Source: Bacillota bacterium
Lineage (GTDB): Bacteria > Bacillota > Thermincolia > Thermincolales > UBA2595
Direction of reading: 5' to 3'
DNA: 34,958 nucleotides
NCBI GenBank assembly: GCA_021847735.1
Contig: JAJZQD010000017.1
Span: forward strand, 1 to 34,958
Part shown: in pieces, positions 1-7,410 of the stretch
Layout: every line of letters begins with the position of its first letter
Numbering within the stretch: the stretch's first letter is position 1
Notes under the pieces: model-generated
Seen by the model: only the letters and a program-made list of their open reading frames with translations
What the model was told of the DNA's origin: nothing
Database searches by the model: none
Position numbers and translations under genes: made by a program

Positions 1-203
1 TGCAGTTTGGTCCTGTATAAACCGTTTTCTTCCACAATGGGAACAAGAAATTTACCCATGATGTCTCCACCCAGAATAAGATACTCCACCTTGTAAAATT
101 TCCCGGCATTAATGAATTTGCGGAAAACTACATCAGAGCCATGAACATCGGTAGCAAAAAAGATTTTGACAGATTTTTTTGGTTTTTTTAGAAATCCGAA
201 CAT
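1..203 (-). CDS. Metallophosphoesterase (calcineurin-like), N-terminal part, cut by window edge
   Basis: The reading frame starts at an ATG at 203 behind a good ribosome site (AAAGGAGCG, 6 nt upstream) and runs off the left edge. The first 67 residues begin MFGFLKKPKKSVKIFFATDVHG and continue to YLILGGDIMG. The D-x-H motif after a beta strand and the GGD motif are the first two metal-binding signatures of the calcineurin-like phosphoesterase fold. The substrate cannot be told from this part. It lies 65 bp downstream of the half BMC gene on the same strand and is probably cotranscribed with eutB. The association with the ethanolamine locus is by position only; the fold is fairly sure, the role is unknown. 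Confidence 0.75.
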   Translation of the reverse strand, partial: MFGFLKKPKKSVKIFFATDVHGSDVVFRKFINAGKFYKVEYLILGGDIMGKFLVPIVEENGLYRTKL

Positions 204-268
204 TGTGTCCGCTCCTTTAAAAAATGATTTTACTGTAAGCACTACTCCACGGCGTGCCCTCTTGCGCC

Positions 269-427
269 TTATTTTTTAGATGGAAGTATAATAGTGACAA
301 GTCCGCCACCGACGTGTTCTTTTCCTACAAGGGTTACATTGGCTGCTTTGACCATCGCATCAGCCGCTTCAATAGCTGCTACGAGACCTTTGGTTTCAAT
401 TAAACCCAGGGCACTCGAATTGTTCAC
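269..427 (-). CDS. Half-length BMC (microcompartment shell) domain protein, 52 aa, probably truncated
   Basis: A GTG start at 427 follows GGAGGCAAAAAGT, a strong ribosome site. The product begins [20 protein letters not shown] and ends [13 protein letters not shown]. This matches the first half of hexameric bacterial-microcompartment shell proteins such as EutM/PduA (sequence ALGMIETRG...AADAMVKAA...GGGL). A normal BMC domain is about 85-95 residues; here the second half is missing, and neither other frame after the stop resembles it. It therefore cannot form a standard shell tile unless another protein supplies the rest. It lies 49 bp after eutB. Most likely it is a deletion remnant still translated from a good start; a functional mini-domain is possible but unsupported. 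Confidence 0.75.
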   Translation of the reverse strand: MNNSSALGLIETKGLVAAIEAADAMVKAANVTLVGKEHVGGGLVTIILPSKK

Positions 428-476
428 ACTTTTTGCCTCCTAACTTTAATTTTGTATTGCAGCAGGACTTTGCCCC

Positions 477-1841
477 TCAGCCGTTAAAGACGGATAGATC
501 TCCGGCTTTTGGGGTCAGCCGGCCGTTTTCCATAAACCCCATTTTTTCAAGCCACTTCTCGAATTCAGCGATAGGCCGGAGTCCCATCATTTCCCTTAGT
601 GTCGCATCATCATGAAAACTGGTATCTTGATAGTTGAGCATTACATCATCCCCGCCAGGCACCCCCATGAAAAAGTTAGCCCCGGCCAAGGTACAAAGGA
701 TAGAGCCAAGTTCCTGATCGTTCTGGTCGGCTCTCATGTGGTTGGTATAACAGGGGGCTATACCCATGGGCAAGCCGTGCAGCTTGCCCATGAATAAATC
801 CTCAAGGTCCGCCCGGATGACCTCTCGCCCGCTATATAATGTCTCCGGGCCAATGAAGCCGGAAACATTATTCAGCATAAAAGGTTGGTAGCGCCTCGCC
901 AACCCGTAACACCTTGCCTCCAAGGTCATTTCATCCACCCCATCGTGGCATCCCAGAGAGACTTCTGACCCCTGTCCTGTCTCAAAATACATTACGTTTG
1001 GGCCGGCAGCGGCACCCTGGCGCAAGGCTAATGAATAGGCTTCGTCCAGCATCTTACTGTTAATCCCGAAGGCTTCGTTGGCTTTTTGAGTTCCGGCAAT
1101 ACTTTGGAACACCAGGCAGATCGGCGCCCCTTTTTCCAGGGCAGCCATCTGTGTGGTTACATGGGCAAGAACGCAATTTTGAGTGGGGATTTGCCATTTA
1201 TCGATAAACTCGGCTAACATTTCAATTAACCTGGTGTAGTTCTCAATATTGTCTTCAACCGGATTGATACCAATAACCGCATCCCCGGAACCATAAGACA
1301 AGCCCTCCTTCATTGAAGCCATTATTCCCGGGATGCTGTCTGTTGGATGATTCGGCTGGCACCTGAAGGCCAGGGTACCCGGTTTACCAATGGTAGTCTT
1401 ACAGTGAGCTTGATGCCTCATCTTCTGCGAGGCATAAACCAGATCCATGCTTGACATTAGCTTGGCCACCCCGGCAATCATTTCACTGGTAAGGCCCCTT
1501 CCCATGTTGGTAAGGTCATTGCCGGTTGTGCCGTGGTCCAGAATAAGGTCTCTCAATTCACCAATGGTAAGGTTTTTATGCTTCCTGTAGACGGTCTTGT
1601 TAAGGTCATCGTAAATTACCCTTGTAACCTCATCTTTCTCGTAAGGAATAACGGGGTTGTTGTATATGTCCTCTAAAGTCAGCTGGCTCAGGACAATCTT
1701 GGCCGCAACTCTTTCTCCTGCGGTGAGGGCACCGATATTAGCCAACCGGTCGCCGGATTTTTCCTCACCCGCTTTTGCCAGGACATCCCGGACCGAATCA
1801 AAGGCATATATGGCCCCATCAATTTTTGCTTTCAGTATCAT
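477..1841 (-). CDS. eutB: Ethanolamine ammonia-lyase large subunit EutB
   Basis: This 454-residue protein aligns along its whole length with EutB (about 453 residues), the catalytic TIM-barrel subunit of the adenosylcobalamin-dependent enzyme that cleaves ethanolamine to acetaldehyde and ammonia. Visible family blocks are SGDRLANIGA, NNPVIPYEKDEVTRVI, FRCQPNHPTDS (the Arg and Gln of the substrate site in known EutB), GINPVEDN (substrate Asn), ETGQGSEVS (Glu) and CYTNHMRADQ (Asp). I place the start at ATG 1841, matching the family N-terminus MxLK and preceded by GGGGGGTTAGCGGTC. A longer frame begins inside the leader terminator and is unlikely. The gene has its own promoter and an ANTAR-type leader. 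The small subunit gene eutC, usually next, is not adjacent: a half BMC gene follows instead. Confidence 0.96.
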   Translation of the reverse strand: MILKAKIDGAIYAFDSVRDVLAKAGEEKSGDRLANIGALTAGERVAAKIVLSQLTLEDIYNNPVIPYEKDEVTRVIYDDLNKTVYRKHKNLTIGELRDLILDHGTTGNDLTNMGRGLTSEMIAGVAKLMSSMDLVYASQKMRHQAHCKTTIGKPGTLAFRCQPNHPTDSIPGIMASMKEGLSYGSGDAVIGINPVEDNIENYTRLIEMLAEFIDKWQIPTQNCVLAHVTTQMAALEKGAPICLVFQSIAGTQKANEAFGINSKMLDEAYSLALRQGAAAGPNVMYFETGQGSEVSLGCHDGVDEMTLEARCYGLARRYQPFMLNNVSGFIGPETLYSGREVIRADLEDLFMGKLHGLPMGIAPCYTNHMRADQNDQELGSILCTLAGANFFMGVPGGDDVMLNYQDTSFHDDATLREMMGLRPIAEFEKWLEKMGFMENGRLTPKAGDLSVFNG

Positions 1842-1884
1842 GACCGCTAACCCCCCGATTTTTCTAAAAATGCGCTGGTAAGAC

Positions 1885-1936
1885 AAAAAGTTCTTCACAA
1901 TTTAAGGCAGAAACTGCCCAAAATCATGAAGAACTT
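1885..1936 (-). terminator. Leader terminator of eutB, regulated by antitermination
   Basis: In the eutB leader RNA the arm AAGTTCTTCA (1936-1927) pairs perfectly with TGAAGAACTT (1897-1888), followed directly by a T run. The loop carries a small GGCAG-TTT-CTGCC hairpin. The 5' arm overlaps the second antiterminator hairpin (1928-1947), so the two structures exclude each other. This is the expected EutV-controlled attenuator; the pairing is read directly and the regulation is inferred from the family. Confidence 0.85.
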
Positions 1937-1972
1937 CAGCGCTCTTCAGGTTAAGCCTGCATCGTCTTAACC
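1928..1972 (-). promoter_or_regulatory. Tandem-hairpin ANTAR target (P1 and P2) in the eutB leader
   Basis: Two hairpins lie one nucleotide apart. P1 (1972-1949) pairs GGTTAAG with CTTAACC, then an A-G mismatch and a C-G pair, around the hexaloop GATGCA. P2 (1947-1928) pairs GAAGAGC with GTTCTTC (one G-T wobble) around the hexaloop GCTGAA. Both loops share G at position 1, T at 3, G at 4 and A at 6. Known ANTAR substrates are dual hairpins with six-base loops conserving G at position 4 and usually A at position 1, so the G at position 1 here is a variation. P2 shares bases with the terminator arm. Phosphorylated EutV dimers would bind and favour P2, allowing readthrough into eutB. Confidence 0.85.
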
Positions 1973-1991
1973 GGGTATGTATTTAATATTA

Positions 1992-2020
1992 AATATACTA
2001 CATGGGTAGTAATTAGTCAA
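1992..2020 (-). promoter_or_regulatory. SigA-type promoter of eutB
   Basis: TTGACT at 2020-2015, a 17-bp spacer and TATATT at 1997-1992 form a near-consensus vegetative promoter between eutV and eutB. Transcription should start near 1985, just before the P1 hairpin, so nearly the whole leader is regulatory RNA. This suggests control is by attenuation rather than at initiation. Confidence 0.8.
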
Positions 2021-2044
2021 TATTTTTTATAAAACATACTTCTG

Positions 2045-2623
2045 CTACGTGCTTCCAAGACTTACAATAATTGCTTCAGCAACTTCCCCCATAGACTTTT
2101 GCTGTTTCATACTAATCATTCTAATTTTCTTAAAAGCCTGTTCCTCACTCATGAGGTATTTCTTTTGCAGTAGTCCCTTGGCCCTTTCCACCAGCTTCCG
2201 GGTACGCAAGGCTTCATTAAGACCGGCAATCTCGTTTCTGAGAACATCGAATTCTTTGTAACGGGAAATGGCAATCCGAACAGCTGCAATCAGGTTAGAC
2301 TTGGTTACAGGTTTAACCAGGTAAGCCAAAACCCCTACTTCCTGGGCCTGGATAATCATTTCAACATTGCTGTAAGCCGTAAGAAGCAGCACCGGAGCCA
2401 CATGTTCCTCGGTTAATAGCCTGGCCGCCTCAATACCGTTCATCCCCGGCATTTTTACATCAAGGATTACCAGTTCGGGTTTGACAGCCTTAGCCAGGTT
2501 AACAGCAGTCAGGCCGTCCCCGCACTCGCCTACAACAAGGAAGTCTTCCTCTTCGAGCATTTCCTTAATATCCATTCTGGTAATAGGTTCGTCATCAGCC
2601 AAAATGATGCGAAAGGGTTCCAT
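2045..2623 (-). CDS. eutV: ANTAR-domain response regulator EutV (RNA-binding antiterminator)
   Basis: The 192-residue protein has a receiver domain (about 1-120) with the acidic pair D10/D11, the phospho-acceptor Asp55 in VILDVKMPG and the conserved Lys in YLVKP. A coiled linker follows, then an ANTAR RNA-binding domain (about 130-190; RKLVERAKGLLQKKYLMSEE...AFKKIRMISM). This layout is that of EutV, which is phosphorylated by EutW and binds dual-hairpin leaders to prevent termination. Its gene lies 14 bp after eutW and just upstream of the eutB leader carrying such hairpins. The start ATG at 2623 is preceded by AGGGGGGTGG. The AmiR/NasT relatives share ANTAR, but the eut context decides the name. 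Confidence 0.93.
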   Translation of the reverse strand: MEPFRIILADDEPITRMDIKEMLEEEDFLVVGECGDGLTAVNLAKAVKPELVILDVKMPGMNGIEAARLLTEEHVAPVLLLTAYSNVEMIIQAQEVGVLAYLVKPVTKSNLIAAVRIAISRYKEFDVLRNEIAGLNEALRTRKLVERAKGLLQKKYLMSEEQAFKKIRMISMKQQKSMGEVAEAIIVSLGST

Positions 2624-2637
2624 GGGACCACCCCCCT

Positions 2638-3990
2638 CTAACTGGATTTAGGTAAAACAATTCGTCCTAATGTTCCGTACCGGTGACTTTCAATGGAAAA
2701 GGTTCCGCCTAAACTTTCCTTGGTAATTGTCCTGATAATCTGTAAACCCAGGCTACCTCCGCGCATGCTGGCCGGTGAAATCCCATTACCGTTATCCTCA
2801 ACAGTGATTATGACATTTTGATCGTTTTGTTCCAGTGTAATCTTAATGGCACCGCCGGAACGGTAAGAAAAAGCATGTTGAATAGCGTTTTGCACCATTT
2901 CGGTAACACACAGAGATATATTACTGGCCTGGTTAGCGGTCATAAAAACGTCCTCTCCCCTTATTTCACCCCTGATGTCTTTATTCTGTTCTACCATGTT
3001 GGAAATAATTACCTGCAATAAGTCTCTGAGAGACTCCTTAATATTAACCAGTTCCATTTCCTCCTTGGACAAGGCCTCATGAATCAGCGCAATACTTATA
3101 ATCCGGTTAATACTTTTCGTTAAAGCCCTGGTAACAGGTTTGGCTTTGTCCCGCCGCATCTGCAGCCTCAGGAGGCTTGTAATAGTTTGCAAATTGTTTT
3201 TAACCCGATGGTGAATTTCCTGTATAACCGGGGCCTTGGCCTGAAGTTCTTTTTCAAACCGCATCTCACTGGTTACGTCTGAAATCACCAGTATATTTCC
3301 GACACAGTGTTCCTGGTGGAAAACAGGCAGGTTTAACAAGGAGATGTTAAACCCCTTTTTATTAACGGTCTGTAAAGTGCAGACCGAAATATCGACTGAG
3401 TCGTCACGTTCAGCAAGCTTATGAAAAAGTTCGGAAAAAGTTGCCCTCCTGATGATTTCCGGTTTCATATTTAACCTACTAAGAATTAAAGTTGTCATCT
3501 GACTAAAGAAAACCGCCTGGCCCTTTTGGTTGAAAAGTATTATCCCGTCAGGGACTAAGGAGCGAAAGAAGACTTCCGATACCTTTGCGTCTTCGGCGGC
3601 CAGTTTTAAAATATTTTCAAATATATCACCGTGGTCAAGGGTTTCTCTATCTTTTAGCTGTTCGAAAACAAGAAGTCCACAATATTCCCCGTTACTGCTT
3701 ATCAGGGGAACACTGTAACGAGTTTTCCCGGCTTCTAAACATTCAACATCAGTGGATTCCCTGTTATACTCCACCAAACCTCCCAGGGGTTTGGGGACTA
3801 ATACCTCATCACCATCCTGGGAATGCACATAAAATGCAACATTGCCCGATTTTTTCCGCCCGGGAAAAACAAAGTATATTGCAGAAAACATAAAGGTAAA
3901 AAAGCGAAGATTCTCAAGCAGCTTGTGGGTTACCACCAGTTCTGAACCGGGACAATTTGTATGCATTAAGTAAAATTGCCGGAATTTCAT
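2638..3990 (-). CDS. eutW: Ethanolamine-sensing histidine kinase EutW
   Basis: This is the soluble partner kinase of EutV, 450 residues with no clear membrane segment. Residues 1-135 form a GAF-like sensor region (LLVFEQLKDRE near 106-116), about 140-245 a PAS domain (SLVPDGIILFNQKGQAVFFS...GNILVISDVTSEM), and 255-280 a HisKA_2 region with EIHHRVKNNLQTI (His260 the likely phospho-site). A HATPase domain follows (N-box ETEMVQNAIQHAF-like, VEDNGNG, GSLGLQII). The start at ATG 3990 follows GGGGAGGGCGATAATTTC, 4 bp after the permease stop. A frame open further upstream runs through the permease gene and has no family similarity. In characterised Firmicutes EutW autophosphorylates in response to ethanolamine. 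Confidence 0.9.
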   Translation of the reverse strand: MKFRQFYLMHTNCPGSELVVTHKLLENLRFFTFMFSAIYFVFPGRKKSGNVAFYVHSQDGDEVLVPKPLGGLVEYNRESTDVECLEAGKTRYSVPLISSNGEYCGLLVFEQLKDRETLDHGDIFENILKLAAEDAKVSEVFFRSLVPDGIILFNQKGQAVFFSQMTTLILSRLNMKPEIIRRATFSELFHKLAERDDSVDISVCTLQTVNKKGFNISLLNLPVFHQEHCVGNILVISDVTSEMRFEKELQAKAPVIQEIHHRVKNNLQTITSLLRLQMRRDKAKPVTRALTKSINRIISIALIHEALSKEEMELVNIKESLRDLLQVIISNMVEQNKDIRGEIRGEDVFMTANQASNISLCVTEMVQNAIQHAFSYRSGGAIKITLEQNDQNVIITVEDNGNGISPASMRGGSLGLQIIRTITKESLGGTFSIESHRYGTLGRIVLPKSS

Positions 3991-3994
3991 GAAA

Positions 3995-5449
3995 TTATCG
4001 CCCTCCCCGGAGAACTTCCAACTCCTCGATTTCAGTCTCTGATAAGCGGCGGTATTTATAGGCAAGGTTTTTGCGCATAACGGCAAAGTAATAGCCAAGC
4101 AAGATAACAATAATTCCAAGGAAAAACTTCCATGTATGCTGGGTTGGGGACAACAGCATATCAAGACAGATAAAGACTGTCCAAATGAGGGAAATAACTT
4201 GTAAGGGGGTACTATACCTGCCAAGAGAAAAGTCTCCCCGGAAAACTTTGCCGTTCCTCTTGGCAAGTAATGCCGCTGAAAGGGCAATAGCATATGAAAG
4301 ATAAATACTGAAGGTACTCAGGGATGTAATGACCGGCAGAACAGCCCCGATAACACAGAGCATAACCGCCATTCCTCCGACAAAGAAAACGCTGTAAACC
4401 GGTGTTTCATATTTTGGCGAGACATACTTTAACCCTTTGGCAAAAGGAAATCCATCGTCCCGGGCCATCGTAAACAGTACTCTTACCGTGACCGTCAAGG
4501 ATGATAAACCGGCCGCAAACATTGCAACCTGGACAATAGCCATCACAAAATTTGACAAAATCGGACCAAGGGCGCTTTTAACAATCTCCAGGGTCGCTGT
4601 AGTCTCCGTCTTTAAAAGCAAGCCCAGGTTTGGCAGGGCCAGGTCAAGGCTTAACAGCAAAAGAGCCCCAAAAAACCAGGAAACAGTAACTGCTGATATC
4701 ATTCCCCACGGCACTGTCTTTGAGGGATTGATGCTCTCCTCGGATACGCTTGATGATGCGTCAAATGCCGTCAGAGTCCATGCAGACATTAAAAGGGCCT
4801 GCGTAAATCCGTACCAATAATGGCCCGGCTGAATGTTTCCGGTGTTAAAAACTATACTGATGGAATGTCTTTGGCCGAAGGCAAGTAACAAGGCCACCAA
4901 GGCAATGACCCCAATAATGTGCACAGTAACACTGAAATCATTAAACCAAGCTACAATACTGATCCCAAAAACGTTTAAAAGAGTATGCAGAGTAACAATA
5001 ATGGCTGTTATCCATACGACAGTGCGTAAATTAGAACTGTCAAGACCCACATATGATGTTAAAAAAAATCCGAGGCCGAAATCGATTCCGGCAGTGACAC
5101 CCAACCAACCGATAAATGATATCCACCCGGTGAACCAGCCAACACGGACCCCGGCAAGTTTTCTAACCCATTTGTAGACCCCTCCCGCCAGGGGAAAGGC
5201 TGATGCTATCTCCCCAAGAGAAAAAGCCAGTAAAGTATTAAAAAAGCCTACCACTACCCATGTCCACACCGCCGCTGGTCCAGCCATTTTTAGGCCAAAC
5301 CCGAAATGAGTGACCAGGCCGCTTAAAATTGAAATAATAGAAAAAGAAATGGCAAAGCTGGAGAACCCGTCAATAGTCCGGTGCAGTTCCTGAACATAGC
5401 CCAACTGGTGTAAGTTCTGGCGGTCCTTTTCTTTTTGCCACTCAAACAT
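3995..5449 (-). CDS. APC-superfamily amino acid/amine permease (ACT-type)
   Basis: This is a 484-residue integral membrane protein of about 12 hydrophobic segments. It opens with the signature of the amino acid/choline transporter (ACT) branch: RTIDGFSSFAISFSIISILSG, then GPAAVWTWVVVGFF and LGEIASAFPLAGGVYKW. A mid-protein AFDASSSVSEE motif is the conserved helix-6 region. The ribosome site GAGGTAAGGAAC precedes ATG 5449. It lies 10 bp after the other permease and 4 bp before eutW, so all four genes form one operon. By context it probably imports ethanolamine or a related amine, but the substrate cannot be read from the sequence. Confidence 0.88.
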   Translation of the reverse strand: MFEWQKEKDRQNLHQLGYVQELHRTIDGFSSFAISFSIISILSGLVTHFGFGLKMAGPAAVWTWVVVGFFNTLLAFSLGEIASAFPLAGGVYKWVRKLAGVRVGWFTGWISFIGWLGVTAGIDFGLGFFLTSYVGLDSSNLRTVVWITAIIVTLHTLLNVFGISIVAWFNDFSVTVHIIGVIALVALLLAFGQRHSISIVFNTGNIQPGHYWYGFTQALLMSAWTLTAFDASSSVSEESINPSKTVPWGMISAVTVSWFFGALLLLSLDLALPNLGLLLKTETTATLEIVKSALGPILSNFVMAIVQVAMFAAGLSSLTVTVRVLFTMARDDGFPFAKGLKYVSPKYETPVYSVFFVGGMAVMLCVIGAVLPVITSLSTFSIYLSYAIALSAALLAKRNGKVFRGDFSLGRYSTPLQVISLIWTVFICLDMLLSPTQHTWKFFLGIIVILLGYYFAVMRKNLAYKYRRLSETEIEELEVLRGGR

Positions 5450-5459
5450 GTTCCTTACC

Positions 5460-6917
5460 TCAACTTCCGTTTCCGACGGTTACTTTTTGTTGTAAGACGG
5501 CGGATTCAGCGCTAAATTCTTCTGGTGCATCATCAAAAACGTTGTTCCGTACCCAAAGGACAAATATGAGGGTTCCAACTCCGTAAATGATGAGCATTGT
5601 TAATACGGCCAGGTGATAAAATAAAACGAAACTCAAGAGTCCTATTACCGAAACTAATAGGGCAATAATGGGAGTCAGGGGGTAGAACGGCACTCTGAAG
5701 GTCTTTTGCAAACGGTTTTTTTCTTTTAACCGTATTTTAAAAAAGGAGGCCAGAATAACGAGATAAGTAATGTTGGCAGACAAACTTGCTATGGTAATGC
5801 CAAACTTGACCCTCACGGAAAGAACCAGCAATAAAACCAGCAAACCGGGGAACAGTACGGCAAAATAAGGTGTACGTCTTCCGTAGTGAATCCTGGCGAG
5901 AACCGGAGGAAGATAACCCGCCCTCGATAGAGCGTATACCTGGCGGGAATATGCGTTTATCATGGTTTTTAAACACCCGGTTAAGGCCGTAATTCCAAGC
6001 GCCCCAAATACTACCAGGAGGGTTTTGTCGTTTTTCTGTATGGTTTCAAGGATAGCAAACAAGGGAAAACTACTTTGAAATATGGTTTTATTGTTTGTTA
6101 AGGCCAATATGCTTAAACCAAATACTGTCCCGGCAATAGCTATACTGGTTAAGGCGGAAGTGAGGAAACCTAACGGGATAGTCTTACTTGGTTCCTTGGT
6201 CTCCTCGGCAGTCATGGCAATCCCCTCGCTGCCTATATAAAACCAAAGAGCAAAAGGGAAAAACGTTAAAATCCCCTTAATATTGGTATGGGGTAGTTGT
6301 GTTAGAACCGCTTTAATTGGTATATGGTTGCAGGTACCCATCAAATAAAGAACAAAGCCGCTTACCGCGCAGCCCGCAATAAGAAGTTGAATGGCGGAGG
6401 CTTCCCTTATGCCAAGAATCTGTACTAAAGATAAGGCACAAAAGAATACTATCGAAATAAATAAAGGGTGAACATAGGGGGACAGAAAATGAATGTACTC
6501 CCCCAGGGCATATGTTATAACTGCTGCTATAAACACAGTTTGAGTGATTGACGTTATCCCTGCCAGGAACCCGAACGCCTTTCCAAAAGCGCGCCGGGCA
6601 TAGGCATAAGCCCCGCCGGCATAGGAAAAAGTCGTGGCTATTTCAGCAAAGGTCAACATAAAAGTGAAATAAAAGACTGTAACGATGGAAAAAGCCACCA
6701 TGTAACTTGTCCACTGTGCTATTGGCTGCCCGTAATTCCAGCCAAAGAAGGCTTTGGCCGCTGTGGCACCCACCCCGAAGGCCCATAGGTGCCGGGTCTT
6801 AAGTACCTTTCTTAAACCCTGCTGACGGTAGAAGTCATCAACATTTCTATGGGATATCAAAATGTCATGGAAATCAGCGTTTTTGGAAGACTCACGGCTA
6901 TCCAATTCAACTGTCAT
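5460..6917 (-). CDS. Ethanolamine permease-like APC transporter
   Basis: The 485-residue protein has about 12 membrane helices. Its N-terminal motif WAFGVGATAAKAFFGWNYGQP resembles the ethanolamine transporter (Eat) branch, where FGWN(F/Y)G is typical. Other family blocks are LTFAEIATTFSYAGGAYAYARRAFG and AMTAEETKEPSKTIP. I chose ATG 6917, preceded by GGGAAGTGATAAAT; two earlier start codons in frame (6944, 6938) lack a spaced ribosome site. It is the first gene of the permease-eutWV operon, with a promoter about 70 bp upstream. Uptake of ethanolamine is inferred from family resemblance plus location. Confidence 0.85.
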   Translation of the reverse strand: MTVELDSRESSKNADFHDILISHRNVDDFYRQQGLRKVLKTRHLWAFGVGATAAKAFFGWNYGQPIAQWTSYMVAFSIVTVFYFTFMLTFAEIATTFSYAGGAYAYARRAFGKAFGFLAGITSITQTVFIAAVITYALGEYIHFLSPYVHPLFISIVFFCALSLVQILGIREASAIQLLIAGCAVSGFVLYLMGTCNHIPIKAVLTQLPHTNIKGILTFFPFALWFYIGSEGIAMTAEETKEPSKTIPLGFLTSALTSIAIAGTVFGLSILALTNNKTIFQSSFPLFAILETIQKNDKTLLVVFGALGITALTGCLKTMINAYSRQVYALSRAGYLPPVLARIHYGRRTPYFAVLFPGLLVLLLVLSVRVKFGITIASLSANITYLVILASFFKIRLKEKNRLQKTFRVPFYPLTPIIALLVSVIGLLSFVLFYHLAVLTMLIIYGVGTLIFVLWVRNNVFDDAPEEFSAESAVLQQKVTVGNGS

Positions 6918-6984
6918 ATTTATCACTTCCCATGACATAATCAAAAAACACCATTTTACCTGCTAATTAGTCAGACTCCAACTT

Positions 6985-7013
6985 AGTATAAAATAATTTT
7001 ATATTGATTACAA
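6985..7013 (-). promoter_or_regulatory. Promoter of the permease-eutWV operon
   Basis: TTGTAA (7013-7008), a 17-bp spacer and TATACT (6990-6985) lie upstream of the first permease. The leader of about 60 nt shows no dual hairpin, so this operon, unlike eutB, does not look attenuated. That would keep sensor, regulator and transporters present before induction. Confidence 0.7.
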
Positions 7014-7040
7014 TTGCAAAGTTAATAGATACTCGCTTAA

Positions 7041-7169
7041 ATGACATATTTTAATCCCCAACAGTATATTGATGTCCCGAAAGAACACCTGGAAGCAATT
7101 AGTATTGCAACAGGCGGGGGAAGAATGAGCTTATCGGATAAACTACCGGCAAGGAGGTTTTGCCCATGA
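7041..7169 (+). CDS. Possible small protein, 42 aa
   Basis: The frame begins ATGACATATTTTAATCCCC and gives MTYFNPQQYIDVPKEHLEAI followed by SIATGGGRMSLSDKLPARRFCP. Its stop overlaps the next start as ATGA (7166-7169), the classic arrangement for translational coupling. There is no good ribosome site before 7041, but an internal ATG at 7125 follows a GGGGGAAGA. No family is recognised. TTGATT near 7001, followed by an AT-rich -10 region near 7026, could be a divergent promoter. Real but small is slightly less likely than chance. Confidence 0.4.
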   Translation: MTYFNPQQYIDVPKEHLEAISIATGGGRMSLSDKLPARRFCP

Positions 7170-7327
7170 AAGAGAACAAAGATTGCAGTAAGGTAAAACA
7201 CGAAAAGTTGGCCCCGGGAATGGAGGACCTGCTGGAGAAAAGTGCTGCTGAAGAGGACAAAAAATGCGATAACACCACCCGGGTCACCAGATTATCCTGG
7301 GATGAGGTGGATTCAAGTAAAACCTGA
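7166..7327 (+). CDS. Small charged hypothetical protein, 53 aa
   Basis: ATG 7166 sits 8 nt behind AAGGAGG, one of the strongest ribosome sites in the window. The product MKENKDCSKVKHEKLAPGME and following is hydrophilic, with many Lys, Glu and Asp, two cysteines, and ends LSWDEVDSSKT. It has no signal peptide or membrane segment and no family I know. It is followed within 20 bp by a perfect 11-bp hairpin. The strong site and terminator-like structure make it a credible gene; the function is unknown. Confidence 0.6.
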   Translation: MKENKDCSKVKHEKLAPGMEDLLEKSAAEEDKKCDNTTRVTRLSWDEVDSSKT

Positions 7328-7344
7328 ACCGAAGTCAACTAAAC

Positions 7345-7386
7345 ATTAAGTGGTCAGGGAGTTTTGGCTCACCTGGACCACTTAAT
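7345..7386. terminator. Hairpin between convergent genes, likely bidirectional terminator
   Basis: ATTAAGTGGTC (7345-7355) pairs perfectly with GACCACTTAAT (7376-7386); CAGG and CCTG extend the stem inside. No long T run follows on either strand, so termination efficiency is uncertain. It separates the 53-aa gene from the opposing TPP-enzyme pseudogene. Confidence 0.55.
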
Positions 7387-7410
7387 TTATATCCTCAAAC
7401 ATAAACATAA

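Noticed and set aside
3991-4293. An in-frame upstream extension of eutW by 101 codons
   Set aside because: It lies wholly inside the permease gene, has no family similarity, and the ATG at 3990 has a strong ribosome site.
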